A stretch of 32,347 nucleotides of DNA from an uncultured Eubacterium sp. (GCA_947564835.1 CANOET010000014.1:1-32347); one strand, 5' to 3'; shown: positions 1-7,844, counted from the stretch's first letter. Numbers and translations are program-made. Notes: generated by a model from the sequence alone, not told the origin.

Positions 1-120
1 CCGCTAAAAGCGCCCCTTGAACGTCCTTCCAAGGTGTGTCTCCCGGCGGATCCCCGGTCCACAGCCCGCAGAGTCTGGTTATGGCAGGCTTTACAATATC
101 TGAAATTCAGTGTCATGTAA
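1..120 (-). repeat. Dispersed composite repeat, copy 1 (truncated by window edge)
   Basis: The first 115 or so bases recur at 2769-2885 with only about six mismatches. The same core lies in the opposite orientation at 3140-3220 and 32280-32347. Read on the minus strand the copy runs from one tandem-type unit (core CCATAACCAGACTCTGCGG) into a conserved tail containing CACACCTTGGAAGGACGTTC and ending in GGGGCGCTTTTAGCGG. No protein is supported. It is an intergenic repeat of unknown function whose far end lies outside the window. Confidence 0.85.
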
Positions 121-245
121 AGCCGGCGTCTGCATAGCCAGTCAGAAAAGCAATACAATGTCAATTCTGTCACCCCGAATCGAATTTTTGCTATTTTGTG
201 CAAGACATCGTTTATTACTGTTTACACTTTGTTCAAGTACTTGCT

Positions 246-371
246 GCTTGGACAAGGCCAAAGAGTGTGGCCTGCCAAGCATCCAAGCCTTTCGCCGAAG
301 GCGAACTTTCCATGGGCTGGATGCCGTTACAGTTCGCATCTGTCCTGCTTTTTGAACGGTGTGAACTGTAA
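246..371 (+). repeat. Two-part structured repeat: nested hairpin plus GTTAC-bounded hairpin
   Basis: Positions 246-280 form a nested stem (GCTTGG with CCAAGC, AGGCC with GGCCT). Positions 326-371 form a second stem, in which GTTACAGTTCGCA pairs imperfectly with TGTGAACTGTAAT around a T-rich loop. The linker ends in CATGGGCTGGATGC, which resembles the linker before the hairpins at 1966 and 19034. It lies upstream of the promoter for the DUF1653 gene, so it is probably outside that transcript. The rest of 123-411 shows nothing codable. Confidence 0.6.
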
Positions 372-411
372 TAATCGTTTTTAAGTACGATATCACAAAG
401 CAAAGATTTAC

Positions 412-440
412 TTGTACATAAGCGCAAAAATGAATATAAT
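412..440 (+). promoter_or_regulatory. Sigma-A type promoter for the DUF1653 gene
   Basis: TTGTAC at 412-417 and a perfect TATAAT at 435-440 are separated by 17 bp. The ATG lies 72 bp beyond the -10. This is one of the best matches to the vegetative consensus in the window. Confidence 0.7.
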
Positions 441-511
441 GGTATAGAAAAGAGTAAGGGGAAAGAAAACAAGGCATTTCCTTCCCTCTTAATATAAAGG
501 AAGTATGACAG

Positions 512-1372
512 ATGGACAGATTACCGAGAACAGGAGAGTTTTACAAGGACCTTTCAGACAAGACATACCAGATCGTTGCTATTGCTGCTTATGCAGAGAC
601 CGGAGAGCAGATGATAGTATATCAGGCGCTGTTCGGGGATTTTGGTGTTTATACCCAGCCGGTGCAGCGGTTTACGGCGAATTTTACAAATCAGAATGAG
701 ACAGAAGCTTTCCGGGAACAACGCCGGCAGAAAACGGCAGGAGAGCTCAGGGATCAGCAGAATACGGTGGGCTTTCTGAGAAATTTGCAAAATCCGGCGG
801 GCAGTTACGGAAACAGCCAGAATCCGGCGGACGGTTTCTTACATCCGCAGGATCTGGCAAATGTATCTGTGTCCGGTCAAAAGGATACAGATGCTGTAGG
901 ACATCCATCCGGTCCGGATGAAGTGTTACAAAATCACGCGGAAACAAGGCAGCTGCAGCAAAAGCCGCGCCCGCGCACCCAGTCTCCGGCGGAAGCAAGA
1001 AGGATCCTGCGGCAGAACCAGAGCGGGACGAATGTTTCTGCCGCGGATTCTTACTATGATGAAAAGCGGCGCCGCCAGATGGAGGAGCGGGAGCAGCGCA
1101 GGGAAATGTTCCGCAAATCAGAAAGGCATGAAAGCGCAACTGAAGAATTGCGGGCAAATCCGTGTCTGCTTAAATTTTTAGAGGCAGATACGTATGAAGA
1201 AAAGTTCCATGTGCTGAATACGATTCAAAATGATATGACGGACCGGCTGATTGACGATATCGCAGTTGTATTGGATGTTGTGATTCCGGAAGGCCCGTTG
1301 AATGACCGTTTTTACCAGCTGAGAAACATTATTCTGACCCGCCAGAAATATGAAACGAACCGCTTTCGCTGA
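512..1372 (+). CDS. DUF1653 domain protein with long C-terminal extension
   Basis: Encodes 286 aa. Residues about 7-62 match DUF1653: a GEFYKD-type start, a central segment reading AYAETGEQMIVYQALFGDFG, and an aromatic end. DUF1653 proteins are usually short and of unknown function. Here the domain is followed by a Gln/Asn/Pro-rich linker (about 65-175), an Arg/Glu-rich stretch that could be coiled coil (about 180-215), and a helical C-terminal segment (about 215-286). The start at 512 is preferred because AAAGGAAG at 496-503 is well spaced. An out-of-frame ATG at 505 is too close to it. The 3' end overlaps the convergent CYTH gene by 44 bp. No enzymatic motif was recognised, so the function is unknown. 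Confidence 0.8.
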   Translation: MDRLPRTGEFYKDLSDKTYQIVAIAAYAETGEQMIVYQALFGDFGVYTQPVQRFTANFTNQNETEAFREQRRQKTAGELRDQQNTVGFLRNLQNPAGSYGNSQNPADGFLHPQDLANVSVSGQKDTDAVGHPSGPDEVLQNHAETRQLQQKPRPRTQSPAEARRILRQNQSGTNVSAADSYYDEKRRRQMEEREQRREMFRKSERHESATEELRANPCLLKFLEADTYEEKFHVLNTIQNDMTDRLIDDIAVVLDVVIPEGPLNDRFYQLRNIILTRQKYETNRFR

Positions 1373-1853
1373 CATGCAGTACACCCTTGCTCATTTCACT
1401 GTTATGATAGCGGCTGTCAAACGTGACGTCTTCGCCGAACCAGTCTGGCGGGAGAAAGGCATTTGCTTCCTCAATAGAGGCAAACTCCACTTCCGCCAGT
1501 GCAATGCCTTCCAGCTGGCCGTGAAAAAGATCCAGTTCAATGGTGTGCGTATCGTCCAAAGGAATCAGGTATCTGCGCTTGGTGATCAGAATGCCGTCTG
1601 CTTTTTCGCGCAGATGCTGATAGGCTTCCGGCGTCAGCGGCATTTCCTGTTCCACATGCGCCATCATACCAGAGGATTTATACGTGAGAAAGCAGGAGCT
1701 GTCCATTTTCCGGATCCGGATGGTGGGGCTGGTACACAGATAGCCTTGTTCAATTTCATGAAAAGGGTATTGCTCCAGATCGCCTGGCAGCTGTTTTGGA
1801 ATGAATTTGCGTTCGATCTCCATGTTTGGTGAGGATTTGTCTGTGTTTGGCAT
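1329..1853 (-). CDS. CYTH domain protein (tripolyphosphate/adenylate cyclase-like superfamily)
   Basis: Encodes 174 aa. The CYTH hallmark ExExK is present as E12-I-E14-R-K16. It is followed by the alternating charged strands expected of the triphosphate tunnel fold: RIRK, LTYKS, EQEM, KRRYLIP, IELDLF and AEVEF. CYTH enzymes bind inorganic or organic triphosphates through a metal-filled barrel. Bacterial single-domain members are often triphosphatases, but the substrate cannot be read from sequence. The start is supported by AAAGGAG, 7 nt upstream on the minus strand. It is convergent with the DUF1653 gene and overlaps its 3' end. Class is confident, substrate unknown. Confidence 0.85.
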   Translation of the reverse strand: MPNTDKSSPNMEIERKFIPKQLPGDLEQYPFHEIEQGYLCTSPTIRIRKMDSSCFLTYKSSGMMAHVEQEMPLTPEAYQHLREKADGILITKRRYLIPLDDTHTIELDLFHGQLEGIALAEVEFASIEEANAFLPPDWFGEDVTFDSRYHNSEMSKGVLHVSESGSFHISGGSE

Positions 1854-1965
1854 AGGGATTCTCCTTTTTGATCTATTTGTATAACCGTTATGGAAAAGAT
1901 AACGGATTTTGTGTAAAAAGTCAATAGTTACAGAGCTTTGCAGCGATTTCCAATAGCCGGATGCC

Positions 1966-2053
1966 GTTACAGTTCGCAGCTGTCCTGCTTTTTGGACAGG
2001 TGTGAACGTAACGCCGGATGTGTAACAGTTCCATGGGTTATTTGGACTGTTAC
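1966..2053 (+). repeat. Two adjacent GTTAC/GTAAC-bounded hairpins
   Basis: At 1966-2012, GTTACAGTTCGCAGCTGTCC pairs with GGACAGGTGTGAACGTAAC around a short T-rich loop. At 2022-2053, GTAACAGTTC pairs with GGACTGTTAC around a loop containing CATGGGTTATTT. The first is close to the hairpins at 326 and 25941, the second to those at 19034 and 29742. The pair sits 85 bp before the DJ-1 family gene. It could be a mobile repeat or an RNA-level element. It is not a standard terminator, because no T-run follows either stem. Confidence 0.75.
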
Positions 2054-2137
2054 GGTTCAGCGCAATCGTTCAAGGGCGATCTGGACGGTTCTGTACAGCT
2101 GGTACTGTGAATTAAGGAAACAGGAGGAAAATAAAAA

Positions 2138-2686
2138 ATGAGTAAAATAGCAGTATTTTTTGCCGATGGATGTGAAGAAATTGAAGGGCTGACCGTTATG
2201 GACATGCTTCGCCGGGCCGCGCTGGATGTTGTCAGCGTGTCGATTACGGGCAGCAGGGAAGTCCACGGGTCCCACAATATTACTTTTTTTGCAGACGCGG
2301 TCTTTGAAGAAACGAGCCTGGATACATTTGACGGCATCGTACTTCCAGGCGGAGCTGTCGGCACGGAGAATCTGGGGGCGCATGAAGGGGTAACAGCGGC
2401 TGTAAAAAAATTTGCGGCAGAAGGAAAAATAGTAGCCGCCATCTGCGCAGCGCCAAGTGTATTAGGAGCCTGCGGAGTGTTGCAGGGCAAACGCGCGACC
2501 TGCCATCCGGGATGGGAAGAGAAGCTGACCGGGGCGGTTACTTGTGAAGAATCTGCCGTAGTGGACGGAAATATGATTACAAGCCGCGGGATGGGGACGG
2601 CGATTGATTTTTCGCTGGCTATTATTGGAAAGTTTGCGGATGAAGAGGTGTTGGCGCAGGTGAAAAAAGGGATTGTGTATGCCTGA
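2138..2686 (+). CDS. DJ-1/PfpI family protein (ThiJ/YajL-like)
   Basis: Encodes 182 aa, the usual single-domain length. The key sites are in order: Glu16 in the CEEIEGL segment, the nucleophile-elbow Cys103 in AAICAAPSVLG, and His123 in CHPGWEE. These correspond to the Glu/Cys/His site of human DJ-1 and bacterial YajL. Family members have been linked to glyoxal detoxification, protein deglycation or chaperone-like roles. The common label 'thiazole monophosphate biosynthesis' is a weakly supported historical name. A strong AGGAGG lies 12 nt before the ATG. The gene is monocistronic and preceded by the paired hairpins at 1966-2053. Confidence 0.88.
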   Translation: MSKIAVFFADGCEEIEGLTVMDMLRRAALDVVSVSITGSREVHGSHNITFFADAVFEETSLDTFDGIVLPGGAVGTENLGAHEGVTAAVKKFAAEGKIVAAICAAPSVLGACGVLQGKRATCHPGWEEKLTGAVTCEESAVVDGNMITSRGMGTAIDFSLAIIGKFADEEVLAQVKKGIVYA

Positions 2687-2768
2687 CATAATGTTTTGGA
2701 TTCATGAGAAAGATGCTGGTTAGCTAGGGGAAGGGAATGTGGGTAACCGGACGACTCGGATTTCACCT

Positions 2769-2885
2769 CCGCTAAAAGCGCCCCTTGAACGTCCTTCCAA
2801 GGTGTGTCTCCCGGCGGATCCACGGTCCACAGCCCACAGAGTCTGATTATGGCATGCTTTACAATATCTGAAATTCAGTTTTATG
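2769..2885 (-). repeat. Dispersed composite repeat, copy 2
   Basis: Nearly identical to positions 1-120 and in the same orientation. It is preceded at 2755-2768 by GACTCGGATTTCACC. The reverse complement of that flank, GGTGAAATCC, also follows the tail in the opposite-facing copy at 3223-3232, so the flank belongs to the element. It lies in the convergent gap between the DJ-1 and SGNH genes. Positions 2886-3048 beyond it show no recognised feature. Confidence 0.85.
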
Positions 2886-3048
2886 TAGAGCGAGTGAAAA
2901 TCAGCCGGATGAGGGGGAATGGCTTTAACTGAATGAAAATTTAATTGTTGGCTGGCTTTATTATGAAATGAAGTTTAGATGCAGGCAGGTTTTGCATGAA
3001 TTGGAATTTAGATGTTGTAAGTATGAAAATGAACTTTTCATGATCGTT

Positions 3049-3150
3049 TCTCAGGTGTTGTAAAGCCTGCCAATAACCGGACTCTCAGGTATTGTAAAGC
3101 CTGCCAATAACCGGACTCTCAGGTGTTGTAAAGCCTGCCAATAACCAGAC
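3049..3150 (+). repeat. Three tandem 34-bp repeats
   Basis: Three consecutive 34-bp units start at 3049, 3083 and 3117. Each contains TTGTAAAGCCTGCCAATAACC. They differ at only a few positions. The third runs into the conserved tail of the dispersed repeat, as the 35-bp array does at 32086-32295. No spacers are present, so this is not a CRISPR. Confidence 0.9.
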
Positions 3151-3160
3151 TTTGCGGACT

Positions 3161-3358
3161 GGGGCCAGGGGACGCGCCGGGAGGTACACCTTGGAAGGAC
3201 GTTCGAGGGGCGTTCTTAGCGGAGGTGAAATCCAGCGCTTACGGAGACTTAGGCAGGAGGGCCTCACCCCGACTGTCTTAGTCGCAGTTAGCGATTCGTT
3301 CACCGCAGCGTTGCCCCAGTCCGCCCAAGGTGTACCTCCCGGCACATCCCCTGGCCCC
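3161..3358. repeat. Long hairpin built from two inverted tails of the dispersed repeat
   Basis: The arm 3161-3194 is the inverted complement of 3325-3358 with about two mismatches in 34 bp. The interior also folds: 3236-3258 (GCGCTTACGGAGACTTAGG onward) is roughly 70 percent complementary to 3271-3293. The outer arms carry the same tail (core GGGAGGTACACCTTGG) found in the other dispersed copies. No open frame here resembles a protein. It may be a mobile element, a structural RNA or a bidirectional terminator for the flanking convergent genes. No T-run supports the last option. Confidence 0.75.
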
Positions 3359-3445
3359 TGGCCAATCAAGATCTTGCGGGAAGCCAGTCCCTTCCCCCTC
3401 ACCCAGTGTCCGCATATCCAGCAAAAAATCACCGGCATACCGCCG

Positions 3446-4636
3446 CTATTTTATTTTGATTTTCAGAACATTACTATCCTTTCCATAATAAGTAACCCCT
3501 TTCACAACCTGATAACTTCTGACCTTCATATAGTATGTTTTTTTAGACTTCAGCTTTTTCGAGCTGGTCTGAAATGTCTTCTGATCCGAAGTACGTTCAC
3601 CCAGTTTTTTATAAGTCCCTTTTTTATCCGCAGCATACAAAAGCTGATAACCGTCCGCACCTGCAGGGAGCTTGATTTCTGCGGTCAGCTTTTTTTTGCT
3701 GTCGGAATAAAGCGAGCGAAGCACCGCAGGCTTCGGGCTGTGGGCGTCCTGGCATGCTTGGATGATCAGGCCGGCGATCACCGCATGTCCTTGTACGGAA
3801 GGATGCGGGTCCAGGCTGATACCGGATGGCTGTTTGAAGTCTGTCTGCACATTGGTCAGTTCCTGTTCCTGAAACGGCGTATAGACATCGATGAGTGTGT
3901 AATCTGCCGCGTCTGCAGAAAAAGCCTCGTTGATTTCCTGAATGTAACGGTCTGCCAGTTCTCCGATTTTTGGGAGGAACGCAAATGGATTGTATATATT
4001 TGTTACATAGATTTCCGCGTCCGGCGCTTTTTCGTGCAGGAGGGAGAGGATTGTCCGGAATTTTTCTCCGAATGCCCTGGCCTGTGCGTGGAGCGTGGCG
4101 TGGTCAGACAATTCGTTCAGCAGCGCTTCTGCCTGTTTGAGGTATTCTGCCATCTGGGACATGTCCATCTGCGGCAGTGTAAATCCGTTTTTGATCTGGT
4201 CTTCGATCTGAGCCGGATCGATGGCGGATGGATCGATCTGGAAATGATCCATGACAATCTGGATAAACGGAAGCAATAGGTCATTGGAACCGATCGAAAG
4301 CGTGATGACGTCGGTTGCTGCCAGGTCTGCATCCGCTTTCCCAGAGGTCAGCAGGCTGATACAGTCGTCGCTGTTATCTCCGGTAACGGCGTAGTTGCGA
4401 GATTTTGTCTGTAAAAATGCGGCGGTCAGCGCCTGATAGCTTTCGGCAGGGGCCGCGGGCGTGTCCTGGCTGTCTGAGTAGCCGTCAAGGCCGTAACCGG
4501 CGGCGATGCTGTCTCCAAAAGCGGTGTAGACCGCAGGCTTTGCGGATCCTTTTGCGTATGCTGCACAGGGGCCTGCGCTTATGGAAGCGGCAAGCAGGCA
4601 CAGCAGCATCAAAAAGGAACAGATTCTTTTTCTCAT
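3446..4636 (-). CDS. Secreted SGNH/GDSL-type hydrolase with C-terminal beta-sandwich domain
   Basis: Encodes 396 aa. The N-terminus is a signal peptide: MRKR, a hydrophobic core, and likely cleavage after AYA near residue 28. The SGNH blocks are in order: the GDS nucleophile with Ser43, block II Gly86, block III GSND with Asn118, and block V DPHP with Asp276 and His278. This family hydrolyses esters or carbohydrate acyl groups; the substrate is not evident. Residues about 305-396, Lys- and Tyr-rich with a GYQLLYAADKKGTYKKL segment, resemble the fibronectin-III-like modules common on secreted Lachnospiraceae proteins. AGGAGG lies 9 nt before the ATG. The gene faces away from the SASP gene and is convergent with the DJ-1 gene across the repeats. 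Confidence 0.88.
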   Translation of the reverse strand: MRKRICSFLMLLCLLAASISAGPCAAYAKGSAKPAVYTAFGDSIAAGYGLDGYSDSQDTPAAPAESYQALTAAFLQTKSRNYAVTGDNSDDCISLLTSGKADADLAATDVITLSIGSNDLLLPFIQIVMDHFQIDPSAIDPAQIEDQIKNGFTLPQMDMSQMAEYLKQAEALLNELSDHATLHAQARAFGEKFRTILSLLHEKAPDAEIYVTNIYNPFAFLPKIGELADRYIQEINEAFSADAADYTLIDVYTPFQEQELTNVQTDFKQPSGISLDPHPSVQGHAVIAGLIIQACQDAHSPKPAVLRSLYSDSKKKLTAEIKLPAGADGYQLLYAADKKGTYKKLGERTSDQKTFQTSSKKLKSKKTYYMKVRSYQVVKGVTYYGKDSNVLKIKIK

Positions 4637-4682
4637 AATAGTACCTCCTGTTGGAAGATGGCTGTCTTTTTGCTACCGGATT

Positions 4683-4711
4683 ATTATAACATACAATTCC
4701 AGAACTTACCA
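4683..4711 (-). promoter_or_regulatory. Sigma-A type promoter for the SGNH hydrolase
   Basis: On the minus strand TATAAT (plus 4683-4688) is preceded by TGT, an extended -10. A weaker -35, TGGTAA (plus 4706-4711), lies 17 bp away. The position, about 47 bp from the ATG, fits the hydrolase gene. Confidence 0.55.
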
Positions 4712-4741
4712 TTCATAAATCCATCTGTTTTTTCCATACTA
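4712..4741 (+). promoter_or_regulatory. Putative forespore sigma-G type promoter for the SASP gene
   Basis: CATACTA at 4735-4741 matches the sigma-G -10 pattern. TTCATA at 4712-4717, 17 bp upstream, is close to the -35 pattern TGMATA. SASP genes are classic sigma-G targets, and the start codon lies about 70 bp downstream. It abuts, back to back, the promoter of the divergent hydrolase gene. Confidence 0.5.
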
Positions 4742-4813
4742 ACAACAGATAGCGGAACACATTTCTGTTATTTAAAAAGAAAGAAAAGATGATGAAGATG
4801 GAGGGACATGAAT

Positions 4814-5023
4814 ATGTCAAATTCAAAAAATTCAAATTCAGGTATGGCAGTGCCGGAAGCAAAAGAAGCAATGAAGCAGTTCAAAGAGGAAGTCGCATCT
4901 GAATTGGGCGTTAATTTAAAAGACGGATATAATGGAGATCTCACCTCCCGTGAAGCTGGCTCCATTGGCGGCGAAATGGTGAAAAAGATGATTATGAGAC
5001 AGGAAGAACAGATGAAGCAGTAA
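4814..5023 (+). CDS. Small acid-soluble spore protein, alpha/beta type
   Basis: Encodes 69 aa. The conserved core is clear: EAKEAMKQFKEEVASELGVN, then the GYNGDLTSREAGSIGG segment carrying the region normally cut by the germination protease, then VKKMI. These proteins saturate forespore DNA and protect it from UV and hydrolysis, and they supply amino acids on outgrowth. An ATG at 4808 is also in frame, but only 2 nt separate it from GGAGGG at 4800-4805. The ATG at 4814, with an 8-nt spacer, is preferred. The gene is monocistronic and closed by the terminator at 5087-5122. It shows that the organism, or its recent lineage, sporulates. Confidence 0.93.
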   Translation: MSNSKNSNSGMAVPEAKEAMKQFKEEVASELGVNLKDGYNGDLTSREAGSIGGEMVKKMIMRQEEQMKQ

Positions 5024-5086
5024 TGAAATTGACCGTAAGCTGCCGGGCGGGTAGTTATCCGCATGGCAGGCTGACGGTTCGTCTGT

Positions 5087-5122
5087 AAAAAAGATGCCCG
5101 GCGGATACGGGCATCTTTTTTT
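5087..5122 (+). terminator. Rho-independent terminator after SASP gene
   Basis: AAAAAAGATGCCCG at 5087-5100 pairs with CGGGCATCTTTTTT at 5108-5121 around a 7-nt loop, with a T-run. The A-tract suggests it could act in both directions. Confidence 0.9.
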
Positions 5123-5264
5123 ATAAAATTTTTAGTTGCAGTGTGCTGCTGAATCGATTATAATCGAATTAGAACAGGCATGGACCGTAACGGCTGTGCG
5201 GGAAACTATTAGGAAGCGCCCGGCTGAGTCTGAGATCTGGCCGGGGAAGAAGAGAGGAAAAAAG

Positions 5265-5639
5265 ATGGAACAGAGATTTTTTATTTGCGAACACTGCGGA
5301 AATATCATAGCGATGGTAAAGGATGCCGGCGTGCCGGTGATGTGCTGCGGGCAGAAAATGAAGGAACTCGTTGCCGGGACGACAGACGCTGCCGTGGAAA
5401 AACATGTCCCTTCTTATAAGGTAGAAGGCAATCTGGTAACGGTCAATGTAGGGTCTGTAGAGCACCCGATGATGGATGCACATTATATTGAATGGGTATC
5501 GCTGCAGACGAAGCAGGGGAACCAGAGGAAGGCGCTGCATCCGCAGGACAAACCGGAAGTATGTTTTGCGCTTTGTGAAGGGGACGAGGTCGAGGCTGTC
5601 TATGCGTACTGCAATCTTCATGGCTTATGGAAGGCTTAA
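5265..5639 (+). CDS. dfx: Desulfoferrodoxin (superoxide reductase)
   Basis: Encodes 124 aa, the usual two-domain desulfoferrodoxin length. The N-terminal desulforedoxin domain carries the Fe(SCys)4 ligands Cys8, Cys11, Cys27 and Cys28. The C-terminal superoxide-reductase domain shows the His/Cys ligands of the active iron: His47 (KHVPSY), His67 and His73 (EHPMMDAHYIEW), Cys116 and His119 (CNLHGLW). It reduces superoxide to peroxide without making oxygen, typical of strict anaerobes. The open frame extends upstream to 5136, but family alignment and the purine-rich GAGAGGAAA set the start at 5265. The gene stands alone between two terminators. Confidence 0.93.
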   Translation: MEQRFFICEHCGNIIAMVKDAGVPVMCCGQKMKELVAGTTDAAVEKHVPSYKVEGNLVTVNVGSVEHPMMDAHYIEWVSLQTKQGNQRKALHPQDKPEVCFALCEGDEVEAVYAYCNLHGLWKA

Positions 5640-5663
5640 ACCGCAGCCGTAAATAAACAAGGG

Positions 5664-5710
5664 AAAGTGTAAAGCTTCCGGCCCTGCCGCAGGCTTTACA
5701 CTTTTTTATT
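5664..5710 (+). terminator. Rho-independent terminator after dfx
   Basis: AAAGTGTAAAGC at 5664-5675 pairs with GCTTTACACTTT at 5693-5704, followed by a T-rich run. Confidence 0.85.
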
Positions 5711-5725
5711 TTTCTGAAAAAGTGC

Positions 5726-5754
5726 TGGTAATTTGCAAAGCACTGTGTTATAAT
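5726..5754 (+). promoter_or_regulatory. Promoter of the tig-clpP-clpX operon
   Basis: A perfect TATAAT at 5749-5754 is preceded by TGT (extended -10). A weak -35, TGGTAA at 5726-5731, has a 17-bp spacer. No CtsR- or CIRCE-like operator was recognised between here and the start codon. Confidence 0.55.
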
Positions 5755-5842
5755 CTATAAATGACTGTAAATAGCTGGAATCACAGCTGGGAGAACCGCA
5801 TGGAGCGTGTTTCTTACAAGCTTTAAGGAGGAAATAAAAAGA

Positions 5843-7210
5843 ATGAGTGTACAGGTGGAAAATTTAGAGAAAAACATGGCAAAGCTTACGGTTACCGTTT
5901 CCGCTGACAAGTTTGAGAAGGCGATGCAGGAAGCTTATAAAAAGCAGAGAAGCAGAATCCACATCCCTGGTTTCCGTAAAGGAAAAGTGCCGCGGGTCAT
6001 GATTGAAAAGGCATACGGCCCGGAAGTATTTTACGATGACGCGGCTAATATTGTGATTAATGAGGAATATCCGCATGCCATGGATGAAAGCGGGCTGGAA
6101 ATTGTATCCCGTCCGGACATCGAAGTGACACAGATTGAAAAAGGAAAAGAATTTGTCTTTGTAGCTGAAGTGGCGGTAAGGCCGGAAGTGGAATTAGGCG
6201 AATACAAAGGCGTAACTGTTACAAAGAGCGAGGTTTCCGTAACCGATGAGGAAGTCGACGCCGAAATTGAAAATACAAGAAACATGCAGGCGCGTACGAT
6301 CGATGTGACAGACCGTGCCGTACTAGACGGCGATACGGTTGTGATAGATTTTGAAGGATTTGTGGATGGAGAGGCATTTGACGGCGGCAAGGGGGAGAAC
6401 CATTCCCTGGAGATCGGTTCCCATTCCTTTATTGATACCTTTGAAGAGCAGCTGGTCGGGAAAAATGCCGGGGATGACGTGGAAGTCCATGTAACTTTCC
6501 CGGAGGAATACCATGCAAAAGAGCTGGCAGGCAAGCCGGCGGTCTTTCAGGTAAAGATCCATGCGATCAAGGCAAAGGAAGTGCCGGAATTAAATGATGA
6601 ATTTGTTTCGGATATTTCTGAATTTGAAACCGTGGATGAATATAAGGAAGATGTAAAGAAGAAGCTGTTAAAGCGCAAGGAAGACGCGGCCAAAGGGGCA
6701 AAGGAAGACGAGGCGATCCAAAAGATTATCCGTGCGTCTAAGATGGATATTCCGGAGCCGATGATCGATATGCAGTGCGAAAGCATGATTCAGGAATTTG
6801 AAGGACGCATTTCCCAGCAGGGGCTTTCCCTGGAACAGTATATGCAGTTCTCCGGTTCAAATGTGGAACGCATGAAGGAACAGGTACGCCCGGAGGCAAT
6901 CCAGCGCATCCAGACAAGCCTGGTATTGGAAAACATTGCCAAGGAAGAGCATGTGGAAGTCACGCAGGAAGAAATAGATGCCCAGGTTGAAAAAATGGCT
7001 TCCGTATACGGTATGCCGGGGGAAAAGATGAAAGAGTTCTTAAGCGATGAAGATAAAGAAAACATTGAAAGGAACCTTTCCATTGAAAAAGCGGTAGAGA
7101 TTATTATGGCGAATGCCGTGGAAGTAGAAAAGCAGGCGGAAGAAAGCGGCGAAGAAGCAGCGGAAGAAAAGCAGGCAGAAGAAAGCAGCAGCGAAGAAGC
7201 AGCGGAATAA
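5843..7210 (+). CDS. tig: Trigger factor, ribosome-associated chaperone and prolyl isomerase
   Basis: Encodes 455 aa. The N-terminal ribosome-binding domain has the signature GFRKGKVPR near residue 46. A central FKBP-type isomerase domain spans roughly residues 150-235. The C-terminal helical chaperone domain follows. The last 25 or so residues form an acidic Glu/Ala/Ser tail with repeated KQAEES and EEAAE blocks, a low-complexity extension. Trigger factor holds nascent chains at the ribosome exit. The start at 5843 is chosen because AAGGAGG at 5825-5831 is correctly spaced; an in-frame ATG at 5807 has no ribosome site. It is followed after 24 bp by clpP, the classical Firmicutes order. Confidence 0.96.
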   Translation: MSVQVENLEKNMAKLTVTVSADKFEKAMQEAYKKQRSRIHIPGFRKGKVPRVMIEKAYGPEVFYDDAANIVINEEYPHAMDESGLEIVSRPDIEVTQIEKGKEFVFVAEVAVRPEVELGEYKGVTVTKSEVSVTDEEVDAEIENTRNMQARTIDVTDRAVLDGDTVVIDFEGFVDGEAFDGGKGENHSLEIGSHSFIDTFEEQLVGKNAGDDVEVHVTFPEEYHAKELAGKPAVFQVKIHAIKAKEVPELNDEFVSDISEFETVDEYKEDVKKKLLKRKEDAAKGAKEDEAIQKIIRASKMDIPEPMIDMQCESMIQEFEGRISQQGLSLEQYMQFSGSNVERMKEQVRPEAIQRIQTSLVLENIAKEEHVEVTQEEIDAQVEKMASVYGMPGEKMKEFLSDEDKENIERNLSIEKAVEIIMANAVEVEKQAEESGEEAAEEKQAEESSSEEAAE

Positions 7211-7234
7211 AAGCAGAAATATGGAGGAATCTGT

Positions 7235-7819
7235 ATGAGTTTGGTACCTTATGTCATCGAGCAGACAAGCCGTGGCGAACGTAGTTACGATATTTATTCC
7301 CGTTTATTAAAAGATAGGATTATCTTTCTGGGAGAAGAGGTCAATGAGACGACAGCAAGCCTTACGGTAGCGCAGCTTTTGTTTCTGGAATCCGAAGACC
7401 CGGGCAAGGACATCCATCTGTATATCAATTCCCCGGGCGGCAGTGTGACGGCGGGGCTGGCGATTTATGATACGATGCAGTATATTAAATGCGACGTGTC
7501 TACGATCTGTATCGGTATGGCAGCGAGCATGGGGGCGTTTTTGCTGGCAGGCGGCAAGAAGGGCAAGCGTATGGCGCTTCCGAACGCGGAAGTCATGATC
7601 CATCAGCCGTCCGGCGGAGCCAGGGGGCAGGCAACCGAGATCCAGATCGCGGCGGAAAATATTTTAAAGACCAAGAAAAAGCTGAATGAGATGCTGGCGG
7701 CAAATACAGGCAAGCCGGTGGAGGTTATTGCGCAGGATACGGAACGGGATCATTTCATGGATGCGCAGGAAGCATTAGACTACGGCCTCATTGACAGCAT
7801 AGTGACGAATCGTGAGTAA
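7235..7819 (+). CDS. clpP: ATP-dependent Clp protease proteolytic subunit
   Basis: Encodes 194 aa, normal length. The catalytic triad is Ser98 (GMAASMGAF), His123 (MIHQP) and Asp172 (TERDHFMD). The oxyanion strand (NSPGGSV, 65-71) is present. ClpP forms the double-heptamer barrel that degrades substrates unfolded by ClpX or ClpC. GGAGGA precedes the ATG by 8 nt. Its end nearly touches clpX (26 bp between stop and the preferred clpX start), so the two are cotranscribed. The MecA adaptor encoded 7 kb downstream would feed a ClpC partner, which is not in this window. Confidence 0.97.
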   Translation: MSLVPYVIEQTSRGERSYDIYSRLLKDRIIFLGEEVNETTASLTVAQLLFLESEDPGKDIHLYINSPGGSVTAGLAIYDTMQYIKCDVSTICIGMAASMGAFLLAGGKKGKRMALPNAEVMIHQPSGGARGQATEIQIAAENILKTKKKLNEMLAANTGKPVEVIAQDTERDHFMDAQEALDYGLIDSIVTNRE

Positions 7820-7844
7820 GTTTAGATTAAAGAGGGGTGAAATG

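Noticed and set aside
142-477. Minus-strand open frame of 111 codons near the window start
   Set aside because: It lies across a repeat hairpin. The HTVQKAGQ-type words are translations of the palindrome and recur at 25925-26218.
2050-2823. Minus-strand open frame of 257 codons
   Set aside because: It is antisense to the DJ-1 family gene, which has its catalytic residues and a strong ribosome site.
3152-4279. Plus-strand open frame of 375 codons
   Set aside because: It runs antisense to the clear SGNH hydrolase and through the repeat region. Composition is not protein-like.
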